From Ga0074139 sp964515195 (GTDB taxonomy: Bacteria > Bdellovibrionota > Bdellovibrionia > Bdellovibrionales > Bdellovibrionaceae): 22,353 bases of DNA. This document shows, piece by piece, positions 14,264-20,787 of the stretch. The notes beneath the pieces were generated by a model, which saw only the letters and a list, made by a program, of their open reading frames with translations, did not search any database and was not told the origin of the DNA. Both the position numbers and the translations under genes were made by a program. The stretch spans positions 1 through 22,353 of the forward strand of contig CAZETK010000056.1 in NCBI GenBank assembly GCA_964515195.1, given 5' to 3'. Within the stretch, counting starts at the first letter, position 1. Each line of letters begins with the position of its first letter.

Positions 14264-15877
14264 ATGGCGCTTTTTCGCTGCGAAATTTTGGTGGTGGGTT
14301 CGGGGCTGGCAGGTCTAGCGGCGGCTCTTCAACTATCCGAACACTTTGAAGTCACTCTACTTTCTAAGGAAAAAGTGAACCACACGAATACGGCACGGGC
14401 CCAAGGTGGAATTGCGGCCGTCATGTCCCAAAGCGATTCCTTCGAAGATCATATTCAAGATACCCTCACAGCTGGCGCCGGATTGTGTCATCTTGAGGCC
14501 GTTGAGAACGTGGTGCGTCAAGCCCCTGATCGTATTCAGGATCTGATAAATTGGGGTGCCCGCCTTGATACTGGCGACCTAACTCGAGAAGGGGGACACA
14601 GTAAGCGGCGGATTCTTCATTTTGAAGATCACACAGGTTCTCATCTCCACGATGTTCTTCTTCAGCGCGTTCGTGAAAATCGACGTATTGAAATCAAAGA
14701 GGATACCTTTACCATCGATGTGATTATGAATAGACGGATCCAACCGTGGAAAATGTCACCTCCCCGATGTGTAGGAGTCTACGCTCTTAATAAAAGTACC
14801 GGAGAAGTAGATGCCTATCTAGCCCGAGAAGTGATTTTTGCCACCGGCGGGGCGGGAAAAGTTTATCGTTATACTTCTAATTGGAGTGGAGCCACTGGTG
14901 ATGGCATCGCCATGGCTTATCGAGCCGGTGCTCGGATTGCCAATTTGGAGTTCATGCAATTTCACCCGACTTGCCTTTTCCACCGCGACTCTCGTAACTT
15001 TCTGATTTCTGAAGCGCTTCGCGGTGAAGGCGGTGAACTTCTCAACCAAGAGGGTGAAGCGTTTATGACCAAGTATCATCCTATGGGCTCCCTAGCTCCT
15101 CGGGATATTGTCGCCCGGTCCATTGATGCCGAAATGAAAAAGTCTGGAGCCTCTTGCGTCTTTCTGGATATGACTCAACTTCCTGTGGGCTTTGCGGAAA
15201 CGCGTTTTCCTTCGATCCATCAAAAATGCTTGGAATTCGGAATCGATATGCGAAAAGAGCCCATTCCCGTCGTGCCAGCAGCCCACTACTTGTGTGGTGG
15301 TGTTATGACGGACGTCGCGGGGAAAACGGATATTCCCGGCTTATGGGCCATTGGCGAAACCGCTTGCAATGGCCTTCACGGCGCGAACCGTCTCGCCTCG
15401 AACTCTCTGCTTGAGTGTTTAGCCATGGCCCACAATGTCTCGGAAAAATTATGTCAAGAGGGCCTCAATGAACTGATTCAAGGCACTCCGCCGGAATGGC
15501 AGCATCCCAACCATACGGACGCTGATGAAATGATTGTGATTCATCATATGTGGGATGAAATCCGCGCTCTTATGTGGAATTATGTCGGCATTGTCCGCTC
15601 TAACAAACGACTTCACCGAGCCCAGCATAGACTTAAAAATATTCTGCAAGAAGTAAAAGACTATTATTCCCAATTTCGGCTTCATCCTGATATTTTGGAA
15701 CTACCAAATATCGCCAAAGTTTCGGATCTCACAATCTACTGCGCCCTTCAGCGGCAGGAATCACGAGGCATTCACTACAACCTTGACTATCCATTTCCCG
15801 AATCAAAGGAAATCAACGATATAAAAAGCTCAACTGACCGCGATACCATCTTGCTACGTGGTCTTTTATCGTCCTAA
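14264..15877 (+). CDS. nadB: L-aspartate oxidase NadB
   Basis: Flavoprotein oxidising L-aspartate to iminoaspartate, the first step of de novo NAD synthesis; the product is passed to quinolinate synthase. 537 residues, full length. The FAD-binding GSGLAGLAAAL is at 12-22, followed by TNTARAQGGIAA (41-52), GGHSKRRILHFEDHTG (110-125), LEFMQFHPT, SEALRGEGGELLN, APRDIVARSID, PAAHYLCGGVMTD and GETACNGLHGANRLASNSLL. The motif set and the helical C-terminal domain (MWDEIRALMWNYVGIVR) separate it well from succinate dehydrogenase flavoprotein. nadA and nadC are not in the window. The hydrolase gene follows 11 bases later. Confidence 0.96.
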   Translation: MALFRCEILVVGSGLAGLAAALQLSEHFEVTLLSKEKVNHTNTARAQGGIAAVMSQSDSFEDHIQDTLTAGAGLCHLEAVENVVRQAPDRIQDLINWGARLDTGDLTREGGHSKRRILHFEDHTGSHLHDVLLQRVRENRRIEIKEDTFTIDVIMNRRIQPWKMSPPRCVGVYALNKSTGEVDAYLAREVIFATGGAGKVYRYTSNWSGATGDGIAMAYRAGARIANLEFMQFHPTCLFHRDSRNFLISEALRGEGGELLNQEGEAFMTKYHPMGSLAPRDIVARSIDAEMKKSGASCVFLDMTQLPVGFAETRFPSIHQKCLEFGIDMRKEPIPVVPAAHYLCGGVMTDVAGKTDIPGLWAIGETACNGLHGANRLASNSLLECLAMAHNVSEKLCQEGLNELIQGTPPEWQHPNHTDADEMIVIHHMWDEIRALMWNYVGIVRSNKRLHRAQHRLKNILQEVKDYYSQFRLHPDILELPNIAKVSDLTIYCALQRQESRGIHYNLDYPFPESKEINDIKSSTDRDTILLRGLLSS

Positions 15878-15888
15878 AATAACGGGAT

Positions 15889-16743
15889 ATGTATCGAAGA
15901 TACGAAAGCTCGTTTGAGAGTTTCGACAAAACCCGAATTTTTTATCAAGGCTGGGAATCCGCGGACCCTGAAGCCTTTATCATCGTCACCCACGGTCAAG
16001 GCGAACACTCCGAGTGTTATCACCGGCTTGTAGAATATTTCGATGAGCAGCGGTTTTCCTTCTGGGCCTGGGATATGCGAGGTCACGGTAAATCCGCTGG
16101 TATTCGAGGTTATGCAAATGACTTTCAAGATTATGTCAAAGATTACCTGAAGTTTCTTGAGATCATCTTAAAGCAAATCCCCAGTGGAAAACCGATTTTT
16201 TTGTTGGCTCACTCGATGGGGGCACTGGTCCAAAATATGGGCCTGCTTGAAAGATCACAGAAGGAATTCCAAGCTCAAATTCTGAGCGCGCCTCTTTTTG
16301 GAATCGCTGTGGAAGTTCCCGCTTTCAAAAAAATGGCAGCTGAGTGGCTGCAGAACGTTTTACCAAAAATAACTCTGTCGACTGGTCTCAAGAATGAAAT
16401 GCTGACTCGAGACCCCGATGTTATGCGCGAATTCGATAAGGACCCCCTTCGGCATGACCGAGTTTCTTCGGGCGTCTATCTGGGGTTTCTAAAGACTTTT
16501 CCGTATATTCTAGAGCACGCTGGCCAAATTCAGCTTCCTACTTTTCTGCTTTGCCCCGAGAAAGACCCGGTGGTCAGTACAGAAGCGACCTTGGCCTGGG
16601 TGGAAAAACTAGGAAGCCCTGACAAAAAATATTTGATCTATGGCGATGGAGCTCGCCATGAAATGTTTAACGACACTCACCGGCTGACTGTTTTCAAGGA
16701 TCTCCATGATTATCTCTCGTCCCACTTAAAGGAATCGCCATGA
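15889..16743 (+). CDS. Alpha/beta hydrolase, monoacylglycerol-lipase / lysophospholipase type
   Basis: 284 residues, no signal peptide, so probably cytoplasmic. Fits the Hydrolase_4 group: oxyanion-region THGQGEHS (34-41), WDMRGHGKSAG (61-71), nucleophile Ser109 in AHSMGA (the usual first Gly of GHSMGG is Ala), acid Asp226 in EKDPVVS and His257 in ARHEMFND. The likely substrate is an acyl glycerol or lysophospholipid ester, but substrate cannot be fixed from sequence. It lies 11 bases after nadB with only a weak AACGGG ribosome site, and its stop overlaps the next ATG by 4 bases. Co-transcription with nadB is inferred. Confidence 0.88.
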   Translation: MYRRYESSFESFDKTRIFYQGWESADPEAFIIVTHGQGEHSECYHRLVEYFDEQRFSFWAWDMRGHGKSAGIRGYANDFQDYVKDYLKFLEIILKQIPSGKPIFLLAHSMGALVQNMGLLERSQKEFQAQILSAPLFGIAVEVPAFKKMAAEWLQNVLPKITLSTGLKNEMLTRDPDVMREFDKDPLRHDRVSSGVYLGFLKTFPYILEHAGQIQLPTFLLCPEKDPVVSTEATLAWVEKLGSPDKKYLIYGDGARHEMFNDTHRLTVFKDLHDYLSSHLKESP

Positions 16744-17327
16744 AACGAATTTTTTATCTAGCGTCCCTTATGATTTTTTTAATATCCTGCGCATCCACAG
16801 GCATTAACACCTATGGCGTGAATGTAATTTCTCAACGGGAGTACGAACGACGAATTTCACCCTACACAAAGAAAATTGAAACCTACAAGGGACTCATCAA
16901 CACCTTGCACATGTCAGCCACTCTTATCAACTCGGCAGTGGCAGATGCGCAAATTCAGCAGAAGGCTCGACTTTATCAGTGGGACCAAAACGCCTTGGAA
17001 TCTGAAATCAACAAGATCGATGCCGAGCTCAATCGGACCACGCAGATTTTTGTAAGCCTTTACACCCCCGAGCGAAAGCATGATGACCTTCACAAGAACG
17101 AAACACTTTGGAAGATGTTCCTCGATTCTGATGGCCGCCGCTGGGAGGGTAAGGCACAAAAAATTAAGCTATTGGCCACAGAGGTCCAAGCCCTCTACCC
17201 GGATCACACGCAATTTGCCACTCCCTATATCATCACGTTTCCTGTGCCTATTAAAAGCATCGAGAATCAAAAGTTGAAGTTGACGATTACGGGCTCGGTG
17301 GCAGCGGCTTCCGTTCAGTTTGAATGA
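16740..17327 (+). CDS. Small predicted lipoprotein, unknown function
   Basis: 195 residues. Lipoprotein signal with Lys-Arg, a hydrophobic run and LISC (Cys17). The mature part is mostly polar with a long, probably helical stretch (about 40-110, including IQQKARLYQWDQNALESEI) and a beta-like end (IKSIENQKLKLTITGS). No family recognised. The start overlaps the hydrolase stop by ATGA, so the pair is translationally coupled. Confidence 0.8.
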   Translation: MKRIFYLASLMIFLISCASTGINTYGVNVISQREYERRISPYTKKIETYKGLINTLHMSATLINSAVADAQIQQKARLYQWDQNALESEINKIDAELNRTTQIFVSLYTPERKHDDLHKNETLWKMFLDSDGRRWEGKAQKIKLLATEVQALYPDHTQFATPYIITFPVPIKSIENQKLKLTITGSVAAASVQFE

Positions 17328-17374
17328 ATACACTAGCTTTAGAGTCCCTTTTTCGCGAAGAAAATAAAACTTAA
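17324..17374 (+). other. Possible 16-codon ORF coupled to the lipoprotein stop
   Basis: An ATG overlaps the lipoprotein TGA (ATGA) and reads MNTLALESLFREENKT before TAA at 17372-17374. It exactly fills the gap to the convergent thioesterase gene. There is no further support, and chance is likely. Confidence 0.15.
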
Positions 17375-17820
17375 TCGTTAAACTCTACGGTGACAAACTC
17401 ACCTTGGAACTCGCAGGCGACACCTTTTGATGTCAAGATCTGAGACGATAATTGAATCCGCGCTCTCCCCTTGCGGTCAAAAGCATCGAGGAATCGGTTC
17501 AGGCCCTCATCAGAGGGTCGACGACAAACGGCTTTAAAATCCTCGTTGACGGGAAGCAAGTACCGAACTTGGCTTTCTTTTATGACGATATGTTTTTTCT
17601 GCCGATGCAGGCTTAAGATATTAAACAGCCACGTGTAGCAGGCTAATACAAGAATTGAGTTCAAACTGCCGCCGAAAGCCGTGCCAAGGTGATTGCGATT
17701 GGCCTTTAAGGGCGCTTGGATTACCACTTGATCCTCTGTTGCCATCGAGATTTGAATTCCCAAATGATGAGTCATGGGTATTTGTTTTTGTAAATAACTT
17801 TGAAGCTCATCTACTTTCAT
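17371..17820 (-). CDS. YiiD_C-like hotdog thioesterase
   Basis: 149 residues, a usual length for a single hotdog domain. The segment NRNHLGTAFGGSLNSILVLACYTWL (about 40-64 by parts: NHLGTAFGGSL then the long helix) matches the hotdog helix region of the YiiD C-terminal family, with the late strands RARIQLSSQI and CEFQGEFVTVEF. It probably hydrolyses an acyl-CoA or related thioester in the cytoplasm; substrate unknown. It is monocistronic: its own promoter lies 21 bases upstream of the ATG, and AAAGGG serves as ribosome site. It converges on the lipoprotein at 16740-17327. Confidence 0.8.
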   Translation of the reverse strand: MKVDELQSYLQKQIPMTHHLGIQISMATEDQVVIQAPLKANRNHLGTAFGGSLNSILVLACYTWLFNILSLHRQKKHIVIKESQVRYLLPVNEDFKAVCRRPSDEGLNRFLDAFDRKGRARIQLSSQILTSKGVACEFQGEFVTVEFND

Positions 17821-17840
17821 CGAAAACCCTTTTACTGCTC

Positions 17841-17868
17841 ATTATAGGCCTTGAACTTTTCCTGACAA
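17841..17868 (-). promoter_or_regulatory. Sigma70-type promoter of the thioesterase gene
   Basis: On the minus strand TTGTCA (17863-17868, 5 of 6 matches) and a perfect TATAAT (17841-17846) are separated by 16 bases. Transcription would begin near 17834, leaving a leader of about 14 bases before ATG 17820. This is the best promoter match in the window. Confidence 0.75.
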
Positions 17869-17879
17869 CTCTCACATAC

Positions 17880-17891
17880 AGAATCGATTCT
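17880..17891. repeat. Perfect 12-bp palindrome AGAATCGATTCT
   Basis: It lies at the stop of the short-chain dehydrogenase gene and just upstream of the thioesterase -35 box. Its position about 12 bases before the -35 would suit an activator or repressor site, but it is short enough to be chance. Confidence 0.3.
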
Positions 17892-18667
17892 TAACTTCGT
17901 TTAAAACGGAATGAAATCGCTTTATCCCAAACCGATGGCAGATGGCGAACAACGTGCAAAAGGCTTCCCATCATTCCGGATGGGTTGAGAACTTCCAGAT
18001 CGGCCACAATAGCTTCACGGATCATTTCAGCATAGCGATCAACGGTCAGGGCGGATTTCGGCAGCTTCATATTTTGGCCGTGAATAGCTTCCATACTGTC
18101 AAATAGATCCGTTTTCACTCCAGGAGTGACCAGAGTTAAAGTGGTCACATTGGTTCCTTTTAATTCCTGCTTAAGTGAGTGGGTAAAGGCAATAACCGCC
18201 GCTTTAGAGGCACAGTAGACACTATAAGAAGGTATAGGCATTACACCGAGTACCGAGCCTTGATTAATTACTTTTCCGCGACCTCGCTTCAACATACCAG
18301 GCAGTAGCCCTTGAGTTAATTGCACTAAAGCATTTACATTGACTTGAAGGATTTCGTAAATCTCGTCTGCGGACTGGGTTTCTAAAAGGCCACCTCCGAT
18401 AAGACCAGCATTGTTAAAAAGAATATCGACTTTCATGGGTTCGACTTTTCCAATTAAATCCCGTACGCCTTGACGGCTAGAGAGATTGCAACTCACTGTC
18501 GTGACCGAAGCGGCTCCTCTTTGCTTGAGTTCATCTTCTAGATTCGGATTATCTTTTCGAACAGCCAAAATAAGGTGGGCTCCATCTTCAGCCAACCGCT
18601 TGGCCACCGCCCGTCCAATTCCGCGATTAGCGCCCGTAATTAATATCTTAGCTGCCTTAATTTCCAT
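17891..18667 (-). CDS. Short-chain dehydrogenase/reductase
   Basis: 258 residues, classical SDR size. The cofactor site TGANRGIG is at 11-18, NNAG at 85-88, and the catalytic set is Ser138, Tyr151 and Lys155 (YCASK). The Arg at 15 and the Arg/Lys after beta2 (AVRKDN) favour NADP(H). The C-terminal part (about 230-258) is basic and moderately hydrophobic, which might allow membrane association. The substrate is not predictable. Its ATG lies inside the end of the RNase H gene with an 11-base overlap, so the two are coupled. Confidence 0.9.
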   Translation of the reverse strand: MEIKAAKILITGANRGIGRAVAKRLAEDGAHLILAVRKDNPNLEDELKQRGAASVTTVSCNLSSRQGVRDLIGKVEPMKVDILFNNAGLIGGGLLETQSADEIYEILQVNVNALVQLTQGLLPGMLKRGRGKVINQGSVLGVMPIPSYSVYCASKAAVIAFTHSLKQELKGTNVTTLTLVTPGVKTDLFDSMEAIHGQNMKLPKSALTVDRYAEMIREAIVADLEVLNPSGMMGSLLHVVRHLPSVWDKAISFRFKRS

Positions 18668-19385
18668 TAACTCCCCATTTCTTCAGGACCTCTTGCAACT
18701 CTTGCTCGGAGGAAACTTTCTTGTAAAGCGCTTTTGATTGCCCTTTAACTGTTCTTTCACAGGCGGCCCAATCCTCATGACGACTTAGAACTCCGTTAAC
18801 GAAACTAATGTAAAATGATTTTTTAGTTTGTGACGCGGAAGAGGATCGATTCATCTCGGGCAAAGGTTCACCGGAAGGCAGCTCACTGACATCAAAAATA
18901 TAGTTCGTAGCTGGAACTCCCAAATAGAGGTGAAGCGATTGTCTTTGTGAAAAGGCTACGGCAATGGTATCAACTCGTTCGTTACCAGGGGTGCCCTGAT
19001 GACCTCTGACATATTTCCACTCGAGTTTCATCCCTTGAGCCACTTTATCCAAGGTTTCCCATAGATCCTGATTCAAAACCGGATTGCCCTCTTGAGTTTT
19101 CCAGCCTCGCTTTTTCCAACCAAAACGCCACTGTGTAAAACCTCGGATCACGTACACTGAATCCGTCAAAATCAATAACTCGCTCACACTTTCGAGCCGC
19201 GCCTGCCGAAGGCCCTCAATGATAGCGGTCATTTCCATTCGATTATTGGTAGTCCCCGGTTCAAAGCCACCACCTTCAGTGACCTGTTGAGTGCGAGAGT
19301 TCACTAAAACAAACCCCCAACCCCCAGGCCCGGGGTTACCACTACAAGCCCCATCGGTGTAAAGATGAGAAGTCGCGATTTTCAT
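18657..19385 (-). CDS. rnhA: RNase HI with C-terminal hybrid-binding (viroplasmin-like) domain
   Basis: Cleaves RNA in RNA-DNA hybrids. 242 residues, about 90 longer than E. coli RNase HI. The catalytic domain (1-150) has YTDGACSGNPGPGG, with Asp11, Glu51 (NRMEMTA), Asp75 (LTDSVYV), His129 (RGHQGTPGNE) and Asp139 all present. A polar linker (165-187) joins it to residues 189-237, whose spacing FYISFVNGV...W(206)..C...V.G...A.YKK matches the small domain that binds RNA-DNA hybrids at the N-terminus of eukaryotic RNase H1 and in viroplasmin. Here it is at the C-terminus. The gene overlaps the following SDR by 11 bases. The ribosome site is weak. Confidence 0.92.
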   Translation of the reverse strand: MKIATSHLYTDGACSGNPGPGGWGFVLVNSRTQQVTEGGGFEPGTTNNRMEMTAIIEGLRQARLESVSELLILTDSVYVIRGFTQWRFGWKKRGWKTQEGNPVLNQDLWETLDKVAQGMKLEWKYVRGHQGTPGNERVDTIAVAFSQRQSLHLYLGVPATNYIFDVSELPSGEPLPEMNRSSSASQTKKSFYISFVNGVLSRHEDWAACERTVKGQSKALYKKVSSEQELQEVLKKWGVNGN

Positions 19386-19456
19386 AGATAAAACCGGCTT
19401 CTTGCAGCTAAGTGTTTCAAAGTGCAGAACGAAAGTTTGACACGTTTCATGAAAGG

Positions 19457-19486
19457 ACTCTAGCTGGTGTTATGGGCTTTTATCAA
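19457..19486 (-). promoter_or_regulatory. Candidate rnhA promoter
   Basis: On the minus strand TTGATA (19481-19486) and TAGAGT (19457-19462) are 18 bases apart, 5 of 6 and 4 of 6 consensus matches. The leader would be about 65 bases. Modest support only; the TTTCATGAAA palindrome sits right after the -10. Confidence 0.35.
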
Positions 19487-19654
19487 GAACTGCTCTTCAA
19501 AAGGGTCCACTCAGCTCCGTATGATTAAAAGACCAATTGGAGCATCCTGTATAAAAAGTTGACACTTCTTCAACTTCAAAACCAACAGAATTGGCTCCAC
19601 CAAGGTAGTCCCATTTTGAGACTGGCATCTGGAGTGCAAATCTAACTTATTGAG

Positions 19655-19682
19655 GAAAGGAGCCCCTTGAAATCAGGGGGCC
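19655..19682 (+). promoter_or_regulatory. Strong Shine-Dalgarno next to a TTG in the wrong frame, with small hairpin
   Basis: GGAAAGGAG ends 5 bases before a TTG at 19667, but that TTG is not in frame with the large gene that starts at ATG 19692. CCCCT (19663-19667) and AGGGG (19675-19679) can pair around a 7-base loop, which would bring the strong ribosome site closer to ATG 19692 in the folded RNA. It could instead drive a short overlapping leader frame. Confidence 0.4.
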
Positions 19683-19691
19683 GGATAGTTA

Positions 19692-20777
19692 ATGGCGAAA
19701 CAAACCCTAACGGCACTTCAATTGGTGATCACAGCCGCTCTTCTCATTTCCATGGGAAGTGTAGAGGCGTCATCGCAAGTGCAGTCACGGACGCAGTCTC
19801 AGATTCGTCAATCCCACACTCAAGCCATAAGCAAACGTACTCAGTCCAAAATCAAACCTAACAGTGGGCGTGTTTATTATCCTGTTACGTCTCGATACTC
19901 CCGATCGCAATACAATTCCAAAAAGACTTCTTCCGCCAGGGATTCTTATAGCAATGGCACTGCCTCTTCCACGAAATACGCCTATTACAAGCGGGCTGAG
20001 ACTCTTTCACAAACGGCGTCTTTGCGCCCCAAGGACTTGGGTGATGAAAAAATTGTTTCAGCTTCCCTGTCCCTCGCCCACTCTCAAAGCATGATTGATC
20101 AGAAGGATGGAAGTCAGAAAATTTCTCGTTCTGTTCTTGCCAGGATAGATACCAAAATCTCTTCTCAGTGGAATCTGACCACGCGATTTACCTACGAACA
20201 GGATTTGCGGGATGTCGAAGATCCTAACGGCGGTTTTTCAGACCTAAGTTTTGGACTAGGCAAAGCCCCCGCAGAATTGGCCTATTGGCTTAAAGGCGGC
20301 ATGTCTTTTTCTCTCGTCCTCCCGACTTCGGAATACTCTCAGAAGGCTCAAAACTTACAAGCTAGTATCGGAGCTGGATACCGGTTCGCTCTTACACCTG
20401 CGGTTCTGGCAAAAGGATTCGAATTTGGATTAGCACTGGGAGTATCGCGCAATTTTCATAAGTACGAAACTGACACGTCAGGTAACATTTTAAACCAGTA
20501 CGGGTCACGTGAAACCTTGTCAGGCTCGTATTCAATCCAGGATTGGACCTTTTCAACTGATCTGATTTTTCGCCACGCTTGGAATTATCGTGGCCGCGTT
20601 TCCCAGGCCTTTGAACACTCTCAAGAAATTGGCTATGCCATTACTCCCATGTGGAGTTTGGCTCTGGGACACACAAATAGCGGAGCTTGGCTTCGCCCAA
20701 ATGGACAAGATTCGAATTTTAAACTCATAGATGAAAATGACTCCATTATTTATGGATCAACAACTGTGAGCTTTTAG
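19692..20777 (+). CDS. Secreted beta-rich protein, probably outer-membrane barrel
   Basis: 361 residues, no family recognised. A cleavable signal peptide is clear (1-27, ending VEA before SSQV). Residues about 28-105 form a Ser/Gln/Thr/Arg/Tyr-rich, low-complexity stretch (QSRTQSQIRQSHTQAISK). From about 115 on, alternating polar/hydrophobic strands with many aromatics and turns (for example LTTRFTYEQDLRD, LQASIGAGYRFAL, WTFSTDLIFRHAWNYRG) run to a terminal Phe in TTVSF, the signature of outer-membrane beta-barrels. The gene is followed at 11 bases by the protease-like lipoprotein gene with a shared AGGAGG, so the two probably form an operon. ATG 19692 is the first start after an in-frame TAG at 19686. 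Confidence 0.75.
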   Translation: MAKQTLTALQLVITAALLISMGSVEASSQVQSRTQSQIRQSHTQAISKRTQSKIKPNSGRVYYPVTSRYSRSQYNSKKTSSARDSYSNGTASSTKYAYYKRAETLSQTASLRPKDLGDEKIVSASLSLAHSQSMIDQKDGSQKISRSVLARIDTKISSQWNLTTRFTYEQDLRDVEDPNGGFSDLSFGLGKAPAELAYWLKGGMSFSLVLPTSEYSQKAQNLQASIGAGYRFALTPAVLAKGFEFGLALGVSRNFHKYETDTSGNILNQYGSRETLSGSYSIQDWTFSTDLIFRHAWNYRGRVSQAFEHSQEIGYAITPMWSLALGHTNSGAWLRPNGQDSNFKLIDENDSIIYGSTTVSF

Positions 20778-20781
20778 GAGG
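20776..20781 (+). promoter_or_regulatory. Shine-Dalgarno of the downstream lipoprotein gene overlapping a stop
   Basis: AGGAGG begins inside the TAG stop of the preceding gene, 6 bases before ATG 20788. This fits termination-reinitiation coupling of the pair. Confidence 0.6.
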
Positions 20782-20787
20782 ACCTAC

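Larger units (their letters stand above)
19386..19691. other. Divergent intergenic region between rnhA and the outer-membrane protein gene
   Basis: 306 bases with no gene recognised. It contains two perfect TTGACA hexamers on the plus strand (19437-19442 and 19559-19564), neither with a good -10 at standard spacing, a 10-bp palindrome TTTCATGAAA (19446-19455), a possible rnhA promoter and a Shine-Dalgarno/hairpin arrangement just before the next gene. Confidence 0.5.

Noticed and set aside
14264..15877. Succinate dehydrogenase or fumarate reductase flavoprotein
   Set aside because: Length, the GGHSKRRILH region and the absence of neighbouring sdhB/sdhC genes fit L-aspartate oxidase better.
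17328..17370. Terminator between the convergent lipoprotein and thioesterase genes
   Set aside because: A T-run and a short TTTTTCGCGAA stretch are present, but no stable stem followed by a T-run could be drawn on either strand.
19667..19861. 64-codon plus-strand frame as a genuine protein gene
   Set aside because: The product is low in hydrophobic residues and has no signal or domain, and the overlapping 361-residue frame clearly encodes a signal peptide. Kept only as a regulatory curiosity.
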